Positions 34,465 through 42,690 are shown, counted from the stretch's first letter. The stretch is 64,000 nt of DNA from Agarivorans gilvus (GCF_001420915.1 NZ_CP013021.1:3878501-3942500), one strand, 5' to 3'. Program-made: numbers and translations. Notes: generated from the sequence alone by a model not told the origin.

Positions 34465-34753
34465 CCTGATGCTCTAGCAAAACCGAGGCAGACTTAGAAC
34501 TGCGGCAATTCAATACGCCTTACCTCGGCTTAACCAAGTTGTTTAAACAACCATCCATGAGTCATAAGACTCTTAGCCGCGTAATGTTAGAAATGGATTA
34601 TACTATTACTATAACCGTGGAGGTATCTGTGAAGACCCTATTCCATCATGTCCAGTCGTCTTGTTGGTCGGCCTGCCTTATTGGCTTGCTGATTGTGCTT
34701 GACAACTTGTAACGTTCCTTTTGTTCAACAAATTATGATTTGTTAACAAAAGC
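34465..34753 (-). ncRNA. Template RNA of the DRT2-like reverse transcriptase
   Basis: A predicted RNA of about 290 nt from the promoter at 34760-34788 to the RT start. From 5' to 3': SL1 (34752-34718), a near-perfect 15-bp stem (CTTTTGTT/AACAAAAG plus AACAAAT/ATTTGTT) with a CATA loop; ACA at 34710-34708; a 7-bp stem AGTTGTC/GACGACT (34707-34701 with 34660-34654); a second ACA at 34587-34585; hairpin GAGTC-TTAT-GACTC (34571-34558); hairpin GTTGT-TTAA-ACAAC (34552-34539); and a 10-bp stem AGCCGAGGTA/TGCCTCGGTT (34530-34521 with 34490-34481) just before the RT. There is no conserved reading frame on this strand. Layout and length fit the published DRT2 RNA. Confidence 0.82.
34585..34710 (+). 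other. neo: Latent 'neo' repeat: promoter, ribosome site and endless ORF formed only in tandem cDNA
   Basis: Two TGT motifs (ACA in the RNA) at 34585-34587 and 34708-34710 are 123 nt apart, which is 41 codons. If cDNA runs from one and re-primes on the other, the joined copies gain a promoter: TTGACA (34699-34704), then 17 nt across the junction, then TATACT (34599-34604). GGAGG at 34619-34623 lies 5 nt before an in-frame GTG at 34629. The frame (codons beginning at multiples of 3) has no stop between 34587 and 34709, and the junction removes the only one, TAA at 34710-34712. The 41-residue repeat starts MKTLFHHVQSSC and includes a hydrophobic LIGLLIVL core. This is read directly from sequence; synthesis itself is inferred from DRT2 work. 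Confidence 0.75.
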
Positions 34754-34759
34754 ATCGAT

Positions 34760-34788
34760 ATCATACGGGTTAATTTTTATTGTTTCAA
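34760..34788 (-). promoter_or_regulatory. Promoter of the DRT2 template RNA
   Basis: On the minus strand, TTGAAA (34788-34783) is followed by exactly 17 nt and then TATGAT (34765-34760). Both boxes are one mismatch from sigma-70 consensus. The predicted transcription start, about 34753, is the base next to SL1. Confidence 0.8.
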
Positions 34789-34880
34789 TATCGCTTATTA
34801 TTTGATTGCTTTTACTTCTGTACTGCCGTCACTCGTACGCCTCAAACATATCTCTTATTTATCAACCAAGGCATTGAGTG

Positions 34881-36611
34881 CTAGCTTAAAGGTGGATAAG
34901 CAAACTGTTCGACGAACTGGGCGACTTTAGCTAAATGGGGCTGAAGCTGCGTTTGGTAGTTCAGCCATTTATAGCGCGAGTGCTGGTAGATTTCTTCCAC
35001 CACTTGGTTGCTTGATGCCGACATCACAATCTTCTGCTGAGCGTGCTGATTAAACTGGCGGTAATCTTCACACACCGACAAGTTGAGAAACTCAAATAAA
35101 GCCTCGGCCTGAGGCTCCAAGTCTTCCACCAAATCTTCATAACGCACATAGTGAATATTTAAATCCAATTGCTGCTGATAGCGCTGAAATAGCGTGAACA
35201 CTTGTTGGTAGTAGCTAAAGCAATCGGCTAGGCGGTTCAACTTAGCCTGTTGTTGGTTATTGGCCGAGTTTTGTTGGAAATTACTCAAACACACATCGGC
35301 TGGGTGGCGCAGGCAAAAGATGATTTTGGCTTTAGGAAATAGGCTTAAAATCAACGGCAGCTCTACCGTATACAGCGGAAACTTGTCAACAATGACGCTG
35401 TCGGGCTTCAGCTCAAAGCCCAACTCCATGATGTAGTCGTAGTAGCCTTGGCGCAATAATTGGCGCTCGCTGGGGCTAAGTGTGGCCAAGTCTTCGGGGT
35501 AGCGTTTATTCAGTTGTTGGCTCATCGCCTCGCCTACTGAATACAGTGAGCGGGTTTCACTTAAAGCTATCACTCGTTGTTGGGTATCTAGAATATTCTC
35601 TAACAAGGTGGTGCCCGAGCGATTAAAGCCCATCATAAATACCGGCTCTGGCTCGGCATCGTTTTGCGCTAAAGGAGGCTGCTGCTTAATAAAGTTCAAA
35701 TCGAGTTTTTGATAAGGGGCGACTAAATCTTGGTGGCTTTGCATTTGGGCGCGTTGATGATTTAGCGCGGCCATGGCCGAGTAATCGTTAAAGGCTGCTG
35801 AGTAATCTTGCAGAAGGTCTTTTGCATCGGCGCGTAGCTTATAGGCCGCTTTTTTGCGCATAAAATCAAGCTGGTTAATTAGCTCATCGCTAAGTAATTC
35901 AATGCATTGTTCGGGATGTTTCTGGCGCAAGGCTAGCTCGGCTCGGTAGTAGACTATCCAACTCTTATTGGGGTAGTCGATAGCGGCTTGTTGTAATAGC
36001 TGTTCGGCGCGCTGGTGTTCTCGAATGAACATTAGGGTGTCGATGGCAAAGGCCACTTGCCACTCTTCAATTAAGGCGCTGTGTTGCAGCAGCGCTTCAA
36101 TTCCATCTAAGGTTTGTTGGCGCTGGTTTTGTAGCTTGGCGGCGGAGATCTCTAGAGCTAGGGCTTTGGCCAGTTGGCCGGGCCAATGGCGCATTTTGGC
36201 GCAAAGCTCGCTTAACTGTTGGAAGCGCCCCTCGGCCAAATAACATTCTCCTAAGGGGCTGGCTATATCGGCATTGTCGGCTCCATCAATCAAGGTAAAA
36301 CATTGCTCAAAAGAAGCGATGGCGGCTTGTAGTAGACCCAGCTGTTGTTCGGCTAAGCCTATGTTTTTATAACAGTTATTTCGTTGCTGAAGATTGTCGC
36401 AAAGGGCTAGCGCCTGCTGGTAAGCGTCGCGGGCTCGCTCAAATTTTTGCTGTTGAAACAAACTGTAAGCCGCCAGCTCTAAACTTTGAAAATTTTGCTG
36501 CGACTTAAGCTGATTAATTTTGTTTATAGTGGAAAAAGCCTGACTGAATTTACCTGCCTGCAAGGCTTTAACGGCTTTCTCCATAATGCGCTGCCGCTGT
36601 TCCGGCTTCAT
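34881..36611 (-). CDS. TPR-repeat sulfotransferase
   Basis: A 576-residue protein. The first half (about 1-290) is helical with tetratricopeptide-like repeats; the second half is a sulfotransferase with the 5'-PAPS site FMMGFNRSGTTLLENIL (about 327-343), an EDLVEDLEPQAEALFEFL segment, and the 3'-phosphate site FCLRHPADVCLSNF (about 433-446). It would transfer sulfate from PAPS to a sugar, lipid or protein tyrosine; the acceptor is unknown. The type is common in marine gammaproteobacteria. No PAPS synthesis genes are close. Probably unrelated to the RT locus, which sits just downstream of its stop. Confidence 0.9.
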   Translation of the reverse strand: MKPEQRQRIMEKAVKALQAGKFSQAFSTINKINQLKSQQNFQSLELAAYSLFQQQKFERARDAYQQALALCDNLQQRNNCYKNIGLAEQQLGLLQAAIASFEQCFTLIDGADNADIASPLGECYLAEGRFQQLSELCAKMRHWPGQLAKALALEISAAKLQNQRQQTLDGIEALLQHSALIEEWQVAFAIDTLMFIREHQRAEQLLQQAAIDYPNKSWIVYYRAELALRQKHPEQCIELLSDELINQLDFMRKKAAYKLRADAKDLLQDYSAAFNDYSAMAALNHQRAQMQSHQDLVAPYQKLDLNFIKQQPPLAQNDAEPEPVFMMGFNRSGTTLLENILDTQQRVIALSETRSLYSVGEAMSQQLNKRYPEDLATLSPSERQLLRQGYYDYIMELGFELKPDSVIVDKFPLYTVELPLILSLFPKAKIIFCLRHPADVCLSNFQQNSANNQQQAKLNRLADCFSYYQQVFTLFQRYQQQLDLNIHYVRYEDLVEDLEPQAEALFEFLNLSVCEDYRQFNQHAQQKIVMSASSNQVVEEIYQHSRYKWLNYQTQLQPHLAKVAQFVEQFAYPPLS

Positions 36612-37115
36612 GCTGCGATCCTGTTTACTGAGCTAATTAGCACTTACTTTACTGAAACTGTACAGGCTGTCTTGTTAAAGCTTACCAAAATATGCGCTGG
36701 CGCTTTGTTTCATAAAAAATCGTTAACTGGGTGGGCTATTGCTGGTGAAATTTTAATCGCAAACATGTAAGCGTGAATAAATTTGTTCAGCTCTAACTTA
36801 AGTGAGCTAGCTCTCATTTTTCTGTTCTGTATTGGTGCAATTAGCAACTATAAATGTGCAAGCTATTAGTGAATGTTGATTAATTTGCAGGAAAAATTAC
36901 CTCTTTGTAGGTATTAAAGTTATCGCTTTGATTTTTTATGTTGCCATTTTGTGTTGTTGGCGCAGCCCTTGCTATCTACTTACTGAGGTCAGGGGAAGAC
37001 CAAGTCAGCAGCTAATCGGGTGTTGCTTGGTAGCGGTGCTTTCATCTGTATTTATATTAGATGAATCCGCCAGACCACAGTTTTTATTTATGATTAAGCA
37101 ATATAGGGAAATATT
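36612..37115. other. Regulatory stretch between the sulfotransferase and the nitrite channel
   Basis: About 500 nt, AT-rich, between divergently transcribed genes. No ORF is convincing; the open frames here overlap the start of the minus-strand gene. It includes a NarL/NarP-like site at 36898-36913. Confidence 0.5.
36898..36913. promoter_or_regulatory. NarP/NarL-type 7-2-7 operator
   Basis: TACCTCT, two bases, then GTAGGTA form an inverted heptamer pair. The first fits TACYYMT fully and the second matches the reverse consensus in six of seven bases. The 2-nt spacing is the one both NarP and NarL bind. It lies about 200 nt before the nitrite/formate channel gene, so nitrate or nitrite control is plausible. 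Confidence 0.5.
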
Positions 37116-37973
37116 ATGTCTTATTTAGCACCTGCCGAGTTTGCCACCAAAATGGTTGACGCCGGTGAATCGAAAATTTTTATGTCTACTCGCGATACGG
37201 TTATTCGCGCTTTTATGGCTGGCGCTATTTTGGCTCTAGCCGCTATTTTTGCGATTACCATCGCGGTGAAAACCGGGGTATTCCTGCTGGGCGCCATCTT
37301 ATTCCCAGTGGGTTTTTGTATGCTCTATCTAATGGGTTTTGATCTATTAACTGGGGTGTTTGTATTGGCTCCATTGGCGCTATTAGATAAGCGGCCTGGG
37401 GTAGATGTACGAGGAATATTAAGAAACTGGGGTTTAGTGTTCTTAGGTAACTTCGGTGGCGCCTTAACAGTGGCCTTTATGATGGCCTTCATCTTTACCT
37501 ATGGTTTCAACGTGGATGCCGGTGCCGTTGGCGCCAAAGCAGCTAGCATTGGTGAAGCGCGCACAGTGGGTTATGCCGAGCACGGTCTAGGCGGCTGGTT
37601 AACCATCTTCATTCGCGGCATGTTATGTAACTGGATGGTGTCTATGGGTGTGGTAGGTGCGATGATCTCAACCACCGTAAGCGGCAAAGTGATTGCCATG
37701 TGGATGCCGATCTTCTTGTTCTTCTTCATGGGCTTTGAACACTCAGTTGTTAACATGTTCTTGTTCCCATTCGGCCTAATCATGGGTGGTGAGTTCTCTA
37801 TCTCTGATTACTTCCTATGGAATGAAATTCCAACTGCTTTGGGTAACTTAGTGGGCGGTTTAGCCTTCACCGGTTTAACCTTGTATACCACCCACGTGAA
37901 GACTGCGCCCAAGCGCAAAGTGGCTTCGGCTGCGGTAGAAGCGCCAAGCAAATCAGCACCGGCTAACGCTTAA
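37116..37973 (+). CDS. Formate/nitrite transporter (FocA/NirC family)
   Basis: A 285-residue channel protein with six transmembrane helices. Characteristic FNT features are the NWGLVFLGNFGGALTVAF segment (about residues 109-126), CNWMVSMGVVGAM (about 172-184) and the FMGFEHSVVNMF motif with the central pore histidine (about 206-217). A hydrophilic, alanine- and lysine-rich tail follows. It conducts small monovalent anions such as nitrite or formate across the inner membrane. It begins an operon with a kinase/phosphatase and cyanase, so nitrite or a cyanate-related anion is the likelier cargo. Confidence 0.92.
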   Translation: MSYLAPAEFATKMVDAGESKIFMSTRDTVIRAFMAGAILALAAIFAITIAVKTGVFLLGAILFPVGFCMLYLMGFDLLTGVFVLAPLALLDKRPGVDVRGILRNWGLVFLGNFGGALTVAFMMAFIFTYGFNVDAGAVGAKAASIGEARTVGYAEHGLGGWLTIFIRGMLCNWMVSMGVVGAMISTTVSGKVIAMWMPIFLFFFMGFEHSVVNMFLFPFGLIMGGEFSISDYFLWNEIPTALGNLVGGLAFTGLTLYTTHVKTAPKRKVASAAVEAPSKSAPANA

Positions 37974-37982
37974 GCTTTGCCT

Positions 37983-39707
37983 ATGACCACTAGCCAACTG
38001 CGTGTATCGATTGGCCAATGTTCTGATAAGGGGCGCAAGCCCCTTAATCAGGACTGCTACGGCGCATTTACTCCAAGCGGGGCTCAGCTACAACATAAGG
38101 GTTTTGCTGCGGTGATCGCCGACGGCATTAGCAGTAGCGAAGTGAGTCAAATTGCCAGCGAAACCGCCGTTAACAGTTTTCTAGATGATTATTATTGCAC
38201 CTCCGAAACTTGGACAGTACAGCATGCCGCCACTCGCGTGCTGCAGGCCACCAATAGCTGGCTCTATAGCCAATCTCAACAAAGCCCCTACTATTACGAC
38301 AAAAATAAAGGCTACGTTTGTACCCTGAGTGCCTTGGTGATTAAGGGCAATCTGGCGCATTTATTTCATGTGGGTGATACTCGCATTTATCGCTTAAACC
38401 AGCAGGGTTTAGAGCAACTGACTAACGATCACTGTGTTTGGGGCAGCGAGCAACAAAGTTACTTGAGCCGCGCTCTGGGCATTGAGCCGCATTGTGAATT
38501 TGACTACCGATGCTTAGCCATTGAGCAAGGCGATATTTTTCTGCTGTGTAGCGATGGGGTATACGAATACATCGACGCCGAGCAAGTACAGCACACCCTC
38601 ATTTCCAACCACCATGATCTCACTAAGGCTGCCGAAGACATTGTTGCCACGGCTTATTTAGCGGGCAGTGACGATAACTTAAGCTTGCAGATTATTCGCC
38701 TAGAGCAAGTGCCGCAAAGCGCGGATAACAGCCTAAAAGAGCAAGTGGCTGCCTTGTCATTTCCCCCAGAGCTGCAGGCCAGAATGGAAATGGATTCTTA
38801 TAAGATTATTCGCCCCATTCATCACAGCGCCCGTAGTCATGTCTTCTTAGCTGAAGATCAGCACAGTGGTCAGCAGGTGATTCTAAAAACCCCTTCGGTA
38901 GATCTACGCGGTGATGAAGAGTACTTAGAGCGCTTTTTTACCGAGGAGTGGATGGCTCGGCGAATTAACAGCGCCCATGTATTAAAGGCTAGCGCCGAGC
39001 CGCGCCAGCGACACTTTTTATATACGGTGTTTGAATATCTAGAAGGGCAAACCCTGCAGCAGTGGATCACCGACAATCCTAAGCCCGATTTGGCTAAGGT
39101 GAGGGAGATAGTCGAGCAAATTGCCAAGGGCTTACGCGCCTTTCATCGCATGGACATGCTGCATCAAGATCTAAAGCCCGACAACATCATGATTGATAAA
39201 CATGGCACCGTGAAGATCATTGATTTTGGTTCGGTATGGGCGGCTGGTTTGGCCGAGCAAGTACAGGACCATACTCAATCGTCTTTATTAGGCACCGCCT
39301 TGTACTCTGCGCCAGAGTTGTTTTTAGGTTACGGCGGCAGCGTGCGCGCCGAGTTGTTTTCGTTAGCGGTGATTACTTACTACCTGCTGTCGGGGCGCTT
39401 CCCCTATGGAACTAACGTGGCTAAAGCTAAAACCGAAGCGGCTCAGCGGCGTTTGGTATATCAGTCGGTACTTGATAGCGAGCGGGAAATTCCGGTGTGG
39501 GTGGATGATGCCCTAGAAAAAGCCCTACACCCCAATCCGCAAAAGCGTTATTCGCAAATTAGTGAGTTTTTGGTGGATCTGCGCAAGCCCAACCAGGCCT
39601 TTATTAACAAAACTAGAGCACCGCTGGCAGAGCGTAACCCAGTGGCGCTGTGGCAGGGCATTTCCGCGATACTCGCAGGCGTCGTGATTTTTTTATTGGT
39701 TCGTTAA
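37983..39707 (+). CDS. Bifunctional PP2C phosphatase/Ser-Thr protein kinase, membrane-anchored
   Basis: A 574-residue protein. An N-terminal PP2C domain (DKGRKPLNQDCYG, then AVIADGISSSE, HVGDTRIYRL, LCSDGVYEYID, GSDDNLSLQIIRL) is followed by a Hanks-type kinase (about 265-540): catalytic loop HQDLKPDNIMID, IDFGS in place of DFG, GTALYSAPE activation segment. One transmembrane helix at the C-terminus (LWQGISAILAGVVIFLLV) anchors it. It thus adds and removes phosphate on the same or paired targets. It starts 9 nt after the channel gene; an upstream TTG at 37977 is less likely. Confidence 0.9.
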   Translation: MTTSQLRVSIGQCSDKGRKPLNQDCYGAFTPSGAQLQHKGFAAVIADGISSSEVSQIASETAVNSFLDDYYCTSETWTVQHAATRVLQATNSWLYSQSQQSPYYYDKNKGYVCTLSALVIKGNLAHLFHVGDTRIYRLNQQGLEQLTNDHCVWGSEQQSYLSRALGIEPHCEFDYRCLAIEQGDIFLLCSDGVYEYIDAEQVQHTLISNHHDLTKAAEDIVATAYLAGSDDNLSLQIIRLEQVPQSADNSLKEQVAALSFPPELQARMEMDSYKIIRPIHHSARSHVFLAEDQHSGQQVILKTPSVDLRGDEEYLERFFTEEWMARRINSAHVLKASAEPRQRHFLYTVFEYLEGQTLQQWITDNPKPDLAKVREIVEQIAKGLRAFHRMDMLHQDLKPDNIMIDKHGTVKIIDFGSVWAAGLAEQVQDHTQSSLLGTALYSAPELFLGYGGSVRAELFSLAVITYYLLSGRFPYGTNVAKAKTEAAQRRLVYQSVLDSEREIPVWVDDALEKALHPNPQKRYSQISEFLVDLRKPNQAFINKTRAPLAERNPVALWQGISAILAGVVIFLLVR

Positions 39708-39768
39708 GCGCCAAGCTAACGGGCTGCATTTTGTTTAATCAAGATCGTTATTCAAGAAAGGAAGCAAT

Positions 39769-40218
39769 ATGATTAGTAGCAGAGAACAAGTCACCCAACA
39801 AATCGTTGCCAGCAAGGTAAAGAAGGGCATTAAGTGGAGCGAAGTGGCCAAGGCCATCGGCCTATCCAAAGAGTGGACCACTGCCGCCTGTTTAGGGCAA
39901 ATGACCTTTGATAAACAGCAGGCCGAAATTATCGGTGATTTATTTGAATTATCCGATGAAGCGGTCGCGTGGTTGCAAATTGCCCCTTATAAGGGCTCGT
40001 TGCCCACTGCTGTGCCAAGCGATCCGTTAATTTACCGCTGGTACGAAGTGGTGAGTGTCTATGGTTCTACCATTAAAGAGCTGATCCACGAAGAGTTTGG
40101 TGATGGCATCATGAGCGCCATTGATTTCTCCATGAATATTCAGCGTGAAGCCGATCCGAAAGGGGATCGCGTGAACATTGTACTGTCTGGTAAGTTCTTG
40201 CCTTATAAGACTTATTAG
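39769..40218 (+). CDS. cynS: Cyanate hydratase (cyanase)
   Basis: A 149-residue cyanase, normal length. The catalytic residues correspond to Arg90 and Glu93 in RWYEV and Ser116 in DGIMSAIDF. The N-terminal helical half resembles a DNA-binding POU-like fold, as in all cyanases. It turns cyanate and bicarbonate into ammonia and CO2, both a detoxification and a nitrogen source. It is downstream of the nitrite/formate channel and kinase genes, and followed by a terminator. Confidence 0.97.
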   Translation: MISSREQVTQQIVASKVKKGIKWSEVAKAIGLSKEWTTAACLGQMTFDKQQAEIIGDLFELSDEAVAWLQIAPYKGSLPTAVPSDPLIYRWYEVVSVYGSTIKELIHEEFGDGIMSAIDFSMNIQREADPKGDRVNIVLSGKFLPYKTY

Positions 40219-40237
40219 GCGCAATGTATGAGTGCGG

Positions 40238-40262
40238 AGCCAGCCCTTGCGGCTGGCTTTTT
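40238..40262 (+). terminator. Rho-independent terminator after cynS
   Basis: A perfect 8-bp stem AGCCAGCC/GGCTGGCT with a 5-nt loop is followed by TTTTT. It lies 20 nt after the cynS stop and just before the convergent CNNM gene. Confidence 0.85.
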
Positions 40263-40274
40263 GTTGAACAGTGT

Positions 40275-41324
40275 TTAACGACTGTAGCGCTGCTTCTTAT
40301 TGCGTAGTCGTTTCAACCATTGAAAGCGCGCTAGGCGTTGCATGTCTTCAATGGCGTCGGTTTCGTCAATAATCTCTTGGCCTAACAACGTTTCTAGAAT
40401 GTCTTCCATAGTAAGCAAACCCTGCACTTCACCATATTCGTTAACTACGGCGGCAATCAGCTCACGCGCTTGCAACAGGCTTTGGTAGGCATGGCGTATA
40501 CTCACGCTGGCTGGCAACATTAATAACTTACGTGAGTACTCACAAACCGGTGTATCCCATTTGTTGTCAAGCGCGGCGCCGAGTAGGTCTTGTTTATGTA
40601 CATAGGCGATGAAGTTATCGCGCTCTTCTTGGTAGACCGGAATCCGCGAAAAGGGCTCGGCCTGATGCACTGCAATGAACTCTCTCACGCTGCTGTTTTT
40701 CTCGATACGGTGCACCACCGCGCGTGGCGTCATAATGTCGGTGACTTTACGCTGCTCTAGGCGCAATAAGTTACGCAGCACCTGAGACTCGCCCTGCTCA
40801 ATCACGCCCTGCTGGTGGCCCAGCTCTGCTAGGGCACTAATTTCTTCGCGTAGGTTAGAAAAGTCTTCTTCGTGGTTACCAATGCGCGCGGTGATGCGGT
40901 CGCTTAACCAAACAAAGGGGGCAAATAGCTTAATCATTAGCGGTAGCAACCAAGCGGCAAAGGGCGCGAGTTGTCGCCAATAAGTTACGCCAAGAGTTTT
41001 AGGCACAATTTCCGACAAGACCAATACCAATATCGTCATAATCGCCGAAGAAATGGCTAAATATTGAGAGCCATAAAGAGCCGCGACCTGAGCACCCACA
41101 CCGGCGGCGCCTGCGGTATGCGCTACGGTATTAAGGCTAAGAATCGCCGCCAGTGGCTTATCAATACTGTCTTTTAATTTGGATAAACGTTGGGCAACTT
41201 TGGGGGATTGTTGTTGCTGCAGTTGAATGTAGCTAGGCGACACACTCAGTAGCACCGCTTCTAAGACGGAACATAAAAACGATACAAAAATGGCGAGACA
41301 TAAAAAACTCACTAACAGAAACAC
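40275..41324 (-). CDS. CNNM-type transporter/hemolysin-like protein with CBS domains
   Basis: A 349-residue membrane protein: a DUF21/CNNM transmembrane domain of about four helices (AIFVSFLCSVLEAVLLS at the start, GAQVAALYGSQYLA and ALIPPLMIKLF-like helices after) and two CBS domains (about 195-320; TDIMTPRAVVHRIEK, EVQGLLTMEDILETLLG). Such proteins move Mg2+ or Na+/Co2+ across the inner membrane. The C-terminal CorC_HlyC domain of longer relatives is missing; the shorter form is common. It is convergent with cynS. Confidence 0.88.
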   Translation of the reverse strand: MFLLVSFLCLAIFVSFLCSVLEAVLLSVSPSYIQLQQQQSPKVAQRLSKLKDSIDKPLAAILSLNTVAHTAGAAGVGAQVAALYGSQYLAISSAIMTILVLVLSEIVPKTLGVTYWRQLAPFAAWLLPLMIKLFAPFVWLSDRITARIGNHEEDFSNLREEISALAELGHQQGVIEQGESQVLRNLLRLEQRKVTDIMTPRAVVHRIEKNSSVREFIAVHQAEPFSRIPVYQEERDNFIAYVHKQDLLGAALDNKWDTPVCEYSRKLLMLPASVSIRHAYQSLLQARELIAAVVNEYGEVQGLLTMEDILETLLGQEIIDETDAIEDMQRLARFQWLKRLRNKKQRYSR

Positions 41325-41721
41325 GTAATTAACCCTGTTTGCTTAAAATTTGGCCCTTGAAGGCGTGAACGTTTAGCCAGCAAGGCTAGCTTAATCATCG
41401 CTGGCTAACAAGTGATATACAGTTAAGTCAGAATCATATAGCGGTTTTGTCGCTGAGATCTCTCTATAAAATCATTGTATAAATGAAGCTCAAAGAGTGT
41501 GGAAAGCAAACATAAGCGATGGGAGCGTTACAGCTTGTTTGTTTTCCCTAGTATTTTATGTTTTTGGTCCATTGTGATTAATCAAATTAAGTTTAGGTAC
41601 GACAAGTTGACTTAAATCATATTTATATCAATAGGGCTTTAAAGCCGCTACTTTTGCTGATAACGTACTGGGCTGTTAAGTTCAACTAAATATAAACATC
41701 ACTCAAGACAAGGATGCTAAC
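41325..41721. other. Gene-free stretch upstream of the toxin-like gene
   Basis: About 400 nt, AT-rich, lying between divergent genes. It should carry the promoter of the toxin-like gene. No clear operator, hairpin or ORF is seen. Confidence 0.5.
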
Positions 41722-42690
41722 ATGAGTGAAATACTATTATGCAACCAGCCAACAAAGGTTGATTTTCTAAGTAAATATTGTGGTATCGACTCTAATTTAA
41801 TACATGCCAAAGAATGTTCTAAACCTGTTTCTATATCAGCTTTCACGCCTTATGCACTTGGTCCTGAGCTGAATACGCTGGACTCTCATATCATCTCAAG
41901 ATTATCTACACCTAAAGTTGCCAATAATCTCACTAATCTTTCCTTATCTTTTGGTGCCGATAACACGATTGCACTAGCTGAAATGACAAAAAAGCTCCAA
42001 GAATACAATGTAGGCCTAGTAGGCGCTTCAACAAGTGTCTATGCTAATCGGCTTGGCGGGTTTGCTGGTGCCGTTAAACAGTATCAAGATGCGCTTATGG
42101 CTTATCGAGGAGCCATGAATTCCAATGCAGCAACAAAAACCATTGCCAAGCAAAAAGCATTTAAAGCCTTTCAAAACTTACAGTTCCGCTTTAGGCAAGA
42201 ACTTAATGCAATTAATGTTGGTGTTAGAGCGCGAAGAGGTACGCCATTATCTAGTGCGACGCGTGCAACCAATATTGCTCGTAGCAGCCGTAATGTTGTA
42301 AAGCTAAATGTCACCTCTCAGGTACAAGCTCATAATTTAGTTAAGTTTACACAACATGCTAAATTTCTAGGTAATGGCCTTGCCGTCATTGATTTCACCA
42401 GTCGCATAGGCAATGTTCATAGCTCTTATAAGGCCGGCGGTGAGTGGGAAAGAGAGTTGTTTATTGAATCGAGTAGTTTTGCTTTTAGTGCCATTGCTGG
42501 TTCGATTGCACTAAAAGCAGGGTTGGGGTTATTAATGGTCGCTACACCTGTTGGCTGGGTTGGGCTTATTGTTGGAGGGCTGGCCGTAGCGGGAACTGCA
42601 GCAGCAGTTTCTATAGGGGTAAATGGTTTAGTTAAAGAAAATAGTGGCAGTTGGTACGATTCTATAATGAAATCGATAGGTATTTTATGA
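41722..42690 (+). CDS. Probable membrane-active toxin/effector
   Basis: A 322-residue protein I do not recognise by name. The middle (about 110-235) is helical and basic. Residues about 248-300 form a long hydrophobic hairpin (FSAIAGSIALKAGLGLLMV, then GWVGLIVGGLAVAGTAAAVSI), as in pore-forming bacteriocins and membrane-targeting secreted effectors. There is no signal peptide. It overlaps by 4 nt a small membrane protein that has a paralogue 95 nt further on, and a copy of this gene's last 18 codons lies between them. That arrangement is typical of polymorphic toxins with immunity genes. The toxin role is inference. Confidence 0.6.
   Translation: MSEILLCNQPTKVDFLSKYCGIDSNLIHAKECSKPVSISAFTPYALGPELNTLDSHIISRLSTPKVANNLTNLSLSFGADNTIALAEMTKKLQEYNVGLVGASTSVYANRLGGFAGAVKQYQDALMAYRGAMNSNAATKTIAKQKAFKAFQNLQFRFRQELNAINVGVRARRGTPLSSATRATNIARSSRNVVKLNVTSQVQAHNLVKFTQHAKFLGNGLAVIDFTSRIGNVHSSYKAGGEWERELFIESSSFAFSAIAGSIALKAGLGLLMVATPVGWVGLIVGGLAVAGTAAAVSIGVNGLVKENSGSWYDSIMKSIGIL

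Noticed and set aside
34557..34712. Ordinary 51-codon gene on the plus strand inside the RNA locus
   Set aside because: It has an ATG and a stop but no promoter or ribosome site in front of the ATG. The frame is better explained as the latent repeat frame.
33187..34753. Retron (RT plus msr-msd RNA)
   Set aside because: There is no effector gene, the RT has YCDD and lacks the retron-type VTG context that I would expect, and the RNA shows the ACA-ACA repeat logic of DRT2 instead of an a1/a2 pair with a branching G.
34881..36611. Sulfotransferase as part of the RT defence system
   Set aside because: It is a common stand-alone gene, differs in composition from the RT, and DRT2 needs no such partner.
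36486..36770. 94-codon ORF overlapping the sulfotransferase start
   Set aside because: Half lies antisense to the sulfotransferase; no coding-like composition.
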